64,000 nucleotides of DNA, taken from positions 372,001 through 436,000 of the forward strand of contig CP121314.1 in the NCBI GenBank assembly GCA_043557195.1, read 5' to 3'. Positions 60,137 to 64,000 of the stretch are shown here, in pieces (positions within the stretch are counted from its first letter, which is position 1; every line of letters begins with the position of its first letter). Origin of the DNA: Jejuia sp043557195 (GTDB lineage: Bacteria; Bacteroidota; Bacteroidia; Flavobacteriales; Flavobacteriaceae). The notes beneath the pieces were generated by a model. It had not been told where the DNA came from, did not search any database, and worked only from the letters and a program-made list of their open reading frames with translations. A program made the position numbers and the translations under genes.

Positions 60137-60793
60137 ATGGAACAACAACCAAAATCAGTTGATAGAAGAAATTTTATCAAAAAGTCCTCATTATTTACAA
60201 TTGGAGCATTAGGAACCAGTAGTTTATTCGCTTCTCCAGAGACAATGCCTACTGGAAATTATTCTCAAGATAGCGACATTAACATTGTTGGTCCTAAAGA
60301 AGGATACTCACCGCAAATTGGCACTTTAGTATCCATGATGAACTGGATGCGAATGGTAATTCTTTTCCCCGTGAATGGCATGAGTGTATCCGATTTGGAT
60401 TATTTAGTGGATGACAAAGCCAATACTATTGGCGCAATGCTTATGCATTTAGCAGCTACTGAGCGTTTTTATCAAATACATACATTTGAAAATAAGAAAT
60501 GGGGCGATTGGTCTAAAGAAGATGCTGATAAATGGAATGTTGCCTCTGGTTTAGGGGACAAGGCAAGACAACAAATTAAAGGCAATACCCTAGATTATTA
60601 TTTAGATCACCTTTCTGAAGTAAGAGAAAATACCTTAAAAGAATTTAAAAATCGTGATGATGAATGGTTGATGTCTGTGGATAAAGAATTTCCCTGGGGT
60701 CCGACAAATAACTATTGCAAATGGTTTCATGTGTGTGAACATGAATCTAATCACAACGGGCAATTTAAATTTATTAAATCTAGGATTACATAG
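60137..60793 (+). CDS. Tat-exported DinB-family protein
   Basis: 218 residues. A Tat-type signal (VDRRNFIKKSSLFTIGALG, residues 9-27) predicts export in folded form. The DinB four-helix domain (about 60-218) keeps the metal-binding histidines in MLMHLAATERFY and HVCEHESNHNGQ. DinB/YfiT-like proteins are usually cytoplasmic metal-dependent thiol-adduct enzymes, so export is unusual. It is 32 bp after purL and probably unrelated in function. Confidence 0.85.
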   Translation: MEQQPKSVDRRNFIKKSSLFTIGALGTSSLFASPETMPTGNYSQDSDINIVGPKEGYSPQIGTLVSMMNWMRMVILFPVNGMSVSDLDYLVDDKANTIGAMLMHLAATERFYQIHTFENKKWGDWSKEDADKWNVASGLGDKARQQIKGNTLDYYLDHLSEVRENTLKEFKNRDDEWLMSVDKEFPWGPTNNYCKWFHVCEHESNHNGQFKFIKSRIT

Positions 60794-60811
60794 TAATAAA
60801 GTTATAATTTA

Positions 60812-60847
60812 AAAACCCCCGAAATGACATGTCATTTCGGGGGTTTT
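60812..60847. terminator. Bidirectional terminator with perfect 18-bp arms
   Basis: A perfect palindrome lies between the convergent DinB-fold gene and ppdK, with A-runs and T-runs at the ends. It includes the GAAATGAC arm also seen in the palindrome at 46698. Confidence 0.92.
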
Positions 60848-60877
60848 CGATTAATATATACTTGTAAAACGCTAATA

Positions 60878-63607
60878 TTACAAAGTTGCCTTAATCGCTG
60901 CCTGTGCAGAAACTAATCTTGCAATTGGCACACGATAAGGTGAACAACTCACATAATCCATTCCTGTATTATAAAAGAACTCTACTGAACTTGGCTCGCC
61001 ACCATGTTCGCCACATACACCAACTTTTAGGTTTGGTTTAGTGCTGCGCCCGCGTTCGGTTCCTATTTTTACAAGTTGCCCTACGCCTTCTTGGTCAATT
61101 ACTTCGAAAGGATCTACTTTTAAAATTCCCTTTTCGATATACAGTGGCAAAAATTTACCAGCATCGTCTCGAGAATACCCAAATGCCATCTGCGTAAGGT
61201 CGTTTGTTCCGAAAGAGAAGAAATCCGCTTTTTCAGCAATTAAATCTGCCATAAGTGCTGCTCTTGGAATTTCAATCATGGTTCCAACCAAATACTCAAT
61301 AGTATCGTTGCGCTCTTTAAAAATTACCTCAGCTGTAGAACGTATGATTTGTTCTTGCATTTCAAATTCCTTAACCGTACCAATTAAAGGCACCATAATT
61401 TCAGGTTGACAAACTATACCTCGTTCTTTAAGATTTAAAGCTGCCTCAATAATAGCACGAGTTTGCATTTCTGTAATTTCAGGATATGTATTTCCTAAAC
61501 GGCAACCTCTATGCCCTAACATCGGATTAAATTCTTCCAACTCTGCCACTTTGTTTTTCACAGCCTGAAGAGAAATATGCATATCTTCAGCCAATTCCTT
61601 TTGAGTTGCTAACTGATGAGGTACAAATTCATGTAATGGTGGGTCTAATAATCTAATAGTTACCGCACAACCTTCCATAGCTTCAAAAATTCCCTCAAAG
61701 TCTGAACGCTGCATTGGCAATAAGTCTTCCAATGCTTGTTTTCTTCCTTTTAGAGTATCAGCAAGAATCATTTCGCGCATGGCTTTAATTCTATCTAATT
61801 CAAAAAACATATGCTCCGTTCTTGTTAAACCTATCCCTTGTGCACCAAAACTGCGTGCAATTTTTGCATCCTTAGGGCTATCAGCATTTGTTCTTACTTT
61901 AATTTCACCATATTTTTCGGCAAGATTCATAATTTCAGCAAATTCCCCACTTAATTGTGGTTCTTTAGTTGCTACTTTGCCTTCTATAATATTACCTGTG
62001 GAACCGTTTAATGAAATCCAATCACCTTCGTGATATTCGTGGTCTCCAATAGTAAGCGTTCTCTTTTTGTAATTAATCTTCAATGCTCCTGCTCCGGAGA
62101 TACAGCATTTACCCATACCACGAGCAACAACTGCCGCATGCGACGTCATACCACCACGAGCGGTTAAGATACCCTTAGCAATGTTCATACCTTCTAAATC
62201 CTCAGGAGAAGTTTCAATTCTCACCAAAATGCTGCTTTTATATTTATCGGCTTCATCAGCAAAAAACACAATTTTTCCCGTAGCTGCACCAGGTGAAGCT
62301 GGTAAACCTTGAGCAATAATGTTTGCACGTTTTAAGGCACTAGGGTCAAAAACAGGGTGTAATAATTCATCTAACTTATTAGGTTCTACAAGCATTACCG
62401 CTTCTTTCTCGTTTATCATACCTTCTTTCAATAAATCCATGGCGATTTTAACCATAGCTGCTCCGGTACGCTTACCATTTCGAGTTTGTAATATCCAAAG
62501 TTTTCCATCTTGAATGGTAAACTCCATATCTTGCATGTCGCGATAATGTTTCTCTAAGGTATCCTGATAACCATTGAGTTCTTCAAAAATTGAAGGCATT
62601 AATTCTTCTAAAGACGGATAGTTTTCAACTCTATCTTCTTCTTCAACTTTTGCTAATTCTGCCCAACGTTCAGAACCAAGTTTGGTGATTTGCTGTGGCG
62701 TTCTTACACCTGCAACAACATCCTCACCTTGCGCATTAATTAAATATTCGCCATTAAATACATTTTCTCCTGTACCTGCATCTCTAGTAAAACAAACACC
62801 TGTACCTGAGTTATCACCCATATTACCGTAAACCATGGCTTGTACATTAACTGCTGTTCCCCAATCAGCTGGATAGCCATTCATATTTCTATAGTATACC
62901 GCACGATCTCCATTCCAACTATTAAAAACTGCTATAATAGCGCCCCATAGTTGATCCCAAGGATTGGTTGGGAAATCCATTCCTGTACGCTTCTTAACTG
63001 CATCTTTAAAATCGTAAACCAAATCTTGTAAATCTTGAATTGAAAACTCAGTATCTAAAGTAATACCCCGCTTTTCTTTTAGATGTTCCATGATTTCTTC
63101 AAAAGGATCAATATCTTCTTTTGAAGCTGGCTTCATACCTAAAACCACACCACCATACATTTGTATAAAACGGCGATACGAATCCCAAGCAAATTGTTCA
63201 TTATTTGTTTTTTTGGCTAAGCCTAAAACCACTTCATCATTCATACCAAGATTAAGAACAGTATCCATCATTCCTGGCATAGATACGCGTGCTCCAGAAC
63301 GCACCGAAATCAACAACGGGTTTTCCTTATCACCAAATGTAGTTCCCATTTGCGCCTCAATATTGGCTATAGATGCCTCTACTTCTGCTTTTATTAAATC
63401 TATTGCGGCTTCTTCACCAAGTTGGTTGTATTCTGTACACACTTCCGTGGTAATAGTAAATCCTGGTGGAACAGGAATTCCTATTGAGCTCATTTCTGCC
63501 AAATTTGCTCCTTTACCACCCAAAAGGTTTTTCATTGAGCTATTGCCATCAGCAGTTTTGTTTCCAAATTTGAAAACCCTTTTTTTTACGTTTTCAAGTA
63601 CTTCCAT
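60878..63607 (-). CDS. ppdK: Pyruvate, phosphate dikinase
   Basis: 909 residues, the usual length. It interconverts pyruvate, ATP and phosphate with phosphoenolpyruvate, AMP and pyrophosphate. The ATP-grasp domain starts with NLLGGKGANLAEMSSIGIPVPPGF (about 27-50) and RSGARVSMPGMMDTVLNLG. The phosphohistidine domain has GGMTSHAAVVARGMG with the catalytic His near 460. The C-terminal barrel has GTNDLTQMAFGYSRDDAGKFL and catalytic Cys865 in VGVCGEHGGEP. Its place in this window gives no clue to glycolytic or gluconeogenic use. Confidence 0.96.
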   Translation of the reverse strand: MEVLENVKKRVFKFGNKTADGNSSMKNLLGGKGANLAEMSSIGIPVPPGFTITTEVCTEYNQLGEEAAIDLIKAEVEASIANIEAQMGTTFGDKENPLLISVRSGARVSMPGMMDTVLNLGMNDEVVLGLAKKTNNEQFAWDSYRRFIQMYGGVVLGMKPASKEDIDPFEEIMEHLKEKRGITLDTEFSIQDLQDLVYDFKDAVKKRTGMDFPTNPWDQLWGAIIAVFNSWNGDRAVYYRNMNGYPADWGTAVNVQAMVYGNMGDNSGTGVCFTRDAGTGENVFNGEYLINAQGEDVVAGVRTPQQITKLGSERWAELAKVEEEDRVENYPSLEELMPSIFEELNGYQDTLEKHYRDMQDMEFTIQDGKLWILQTRNGKRTGAAMVKIAMDLLKEGMINEKEAVMLVEPNKLDELLHPVFDPSALKRANIIAQGLPASPGAATGKIVFFADEADKYKSSILVRIETSPEDLEGMNIAKGILTARGGMTSHAAVVARGMGKCCISGAGALKINYKKRTLTIGDHEYHEGDWISLNGSTGNIIEGKVATKEPQLSGEFAEIMNLAEKYGEIKVRTNADSPKDAKIARSFGAQGIGLTRTEHMFFELDRIKAMREMILADTLKGRKQALEDLLPMQRSDFEGIFEAMEGCAVTIRLLDPPLHEFVPHQLATQKELAEDMHISLQAVKNKVAELEEFNPMLGHRGCRLGNTYPEITEMQTRAIIEAALNLKERGIVCQPEIMVPLIGTVKEFEMQEQIIRSTAEVIFKERNDTIEYLVGTMIEIPRAALMADLIAEKADFFSFGTNDLTQMAFGYSRDDAGKFLPLYIEKGILKVDPFEVIDQEGVGQLVKIGTERGRSTKPNLKVGVCGEHGGEPSSVEFFYNTGMDYVSCSPYRVPIARLVSAQAAIKATL

Positions 63608-63811
63608 GATATTTATTGTTAAATTTCTATTATTAAATAAGTACTCTAAAATTACTTCTTTCAGAAAGGAATTCTCATGACAAATATCATGTTAATTAGT
63701 TTATTTTTAATGAATTATGAATAAATGGTGATATAAATAGTAATATGATAATTATATAGTGGCTTCTGTAATTTTACAGCAAAAACCACCAGCCAACTAA
63801 CTGTATAAAAA
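63608..63811. other. Intergenic region upstream of ppdK
   Basis: About 200 AT-rich bases between the ppdK start and the terminator of the next minus-strand gene. No gene, clear TANNTTTG box or structured element was seen on either strand. The ppdK promoter must lie here. Confidence 0.4.
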
Positions 63812-63847
63812 AAGTCCCAAAAATGCATTATTGCACTTTTAGGACTT
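63812..63847 (-). terminator. Terminator of the partial membrane protein gene
   Basis: AAGTCC and GGACTT outer arms with inner AAAA/TTTT and TGC/GCA pairs, followed on the minus strand by seven T. It ends the gene that enters the window from the right, 44 bp after its stop. Confidence 0.85.
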
Positions 63848-63890
63848 CTTCAAATAACTAAAACAATTATAAAAAAATTCAAATCAAAGT

Positions 63891-64000
63891 TTACGCAAAC
63901 TTTAGTTTTTTGTCGACTTCCTTATCTTTTTTTTGGTATGCTTTTACAACTGTACGTTTCATAAGTAGAGATACCAATAACGCGATTACAAATAATCCGG
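63891..64000 (-). CDS. C-terminal end of a membrane protein (cut by window edge)
   Basis: Minus-strand frame entering from 64000 and ending with TAA at 63891. The visible 35 residues are a hydrophobic helix (GLFVIALLVSLLMKR) and a charged tail (KKDKEVDKKLKFA). The helix plus basic tail and the terminator 44 bp later support a real transporter-like C-terminus. The family cannot be named. Confidence 0.7.
   Translation of the reverse strand, partial: GLFVIALLVSLLMKRTVVKAYQKKDKEVDKKLKFA

Overview
The window is chromosomal DNA of a member of the Flavobacteriaceae (phylum Bacteroidota). Supporting signs are the AT-rich coding DNA, the many promoters with the TANNTTTG -7 box instead of sigma-70 hexamers, starts without clear Shine-Dalgarno sequences, lipoproteins with relaxed lipoboxes, a type IX secretion (T9SS) C-terminal domain, a SusC-free TonB receptor, a type B L31, a single-chain PurL and a CarB that lacks the C-terminal regulatory domain. 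No tRNA, rRNA, transposase, phage or CRISPR array was seen.

Layout. 1-1008: ECF sigma factor, membrane anti-sigma-like partner and the first codons of a third gene. 1346-4138: S41 protease, PP-loop ATPase, lone PAS protein. 4149-9472: vitamin B12 uptake locus; TonB receptor with an upstream cobalamin riboswitch, a 35-residue membrane peptide, and a divergent BtuF/BtuC/BtuD ABC importer. 9558-13572: RmuC, SatD-DUF3307-thioesterase cluster behind a 28-bp tandem repeat, and a secreted T9SS cupredoxin. 13727-34418: mostly housekeeping genes (carB, rpmH, cls, lytic transglycosylase, mtaB, peptide-binding lipoprotein, GlmU-like protein, rpmE2, glycosyltransferase, phosphohexomutase, MsbA-like exporter), ending in a second ECF sigma module with a membrane partner and an LTxxE periplasmic protein.

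34432-42790: the most interesting block, all on the minus strand. A third ECF sigma factor is followed by a small membrane protein, a Spy-like protein, an EF-hand protein, a CotH-like kinase, a 32-residue membrane peptide, a formylglycine-type sulfatase, a YHYH protein, a MORN-repeat lipoprotein, a SCO1 protein and a Ycf48-like lipoprotein. Four copies of one bipartite promoter motif (CAAGTTT, 12 nt, GCATCTAA, identical spacing in all four) sit in front of the sigma gene, its partner, the EF-hand gene and the small peptide. Intrinsic terminators close three of these units. The sequence therefore predicts one ECF regulon with four transcription units, whose products all appear to act outside the cytoplasm.

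43247-46686: RsmB-like rRNA methyltransferase, RibD/DHFR-fold protein, fructosamine-kinase-like protein and a cupin. 46984-56033: GH63-like glucosidase, then a five-gene ABC importer operon (solute-binding lipoprotein, fused double permease, ATPase, an SDR that lacks the catalytic tyrosine, and a six-helix membrane protein), then a decayed patch with a truncated response-regulator start and a gene interrupted by an in-frame TAA. 56394-63607: purL (carrying an in-frame palindrome), a Tat-exported DinB-fold protein, and ppdK. The window ends in the 3' part of a membrane protein gene.

A dispersed structured element of about 85-95 bp occurs four times (1117, 42813, 46736, 56186). Its two ends pair, and the pairing is kept by compensatory base changes between copies.
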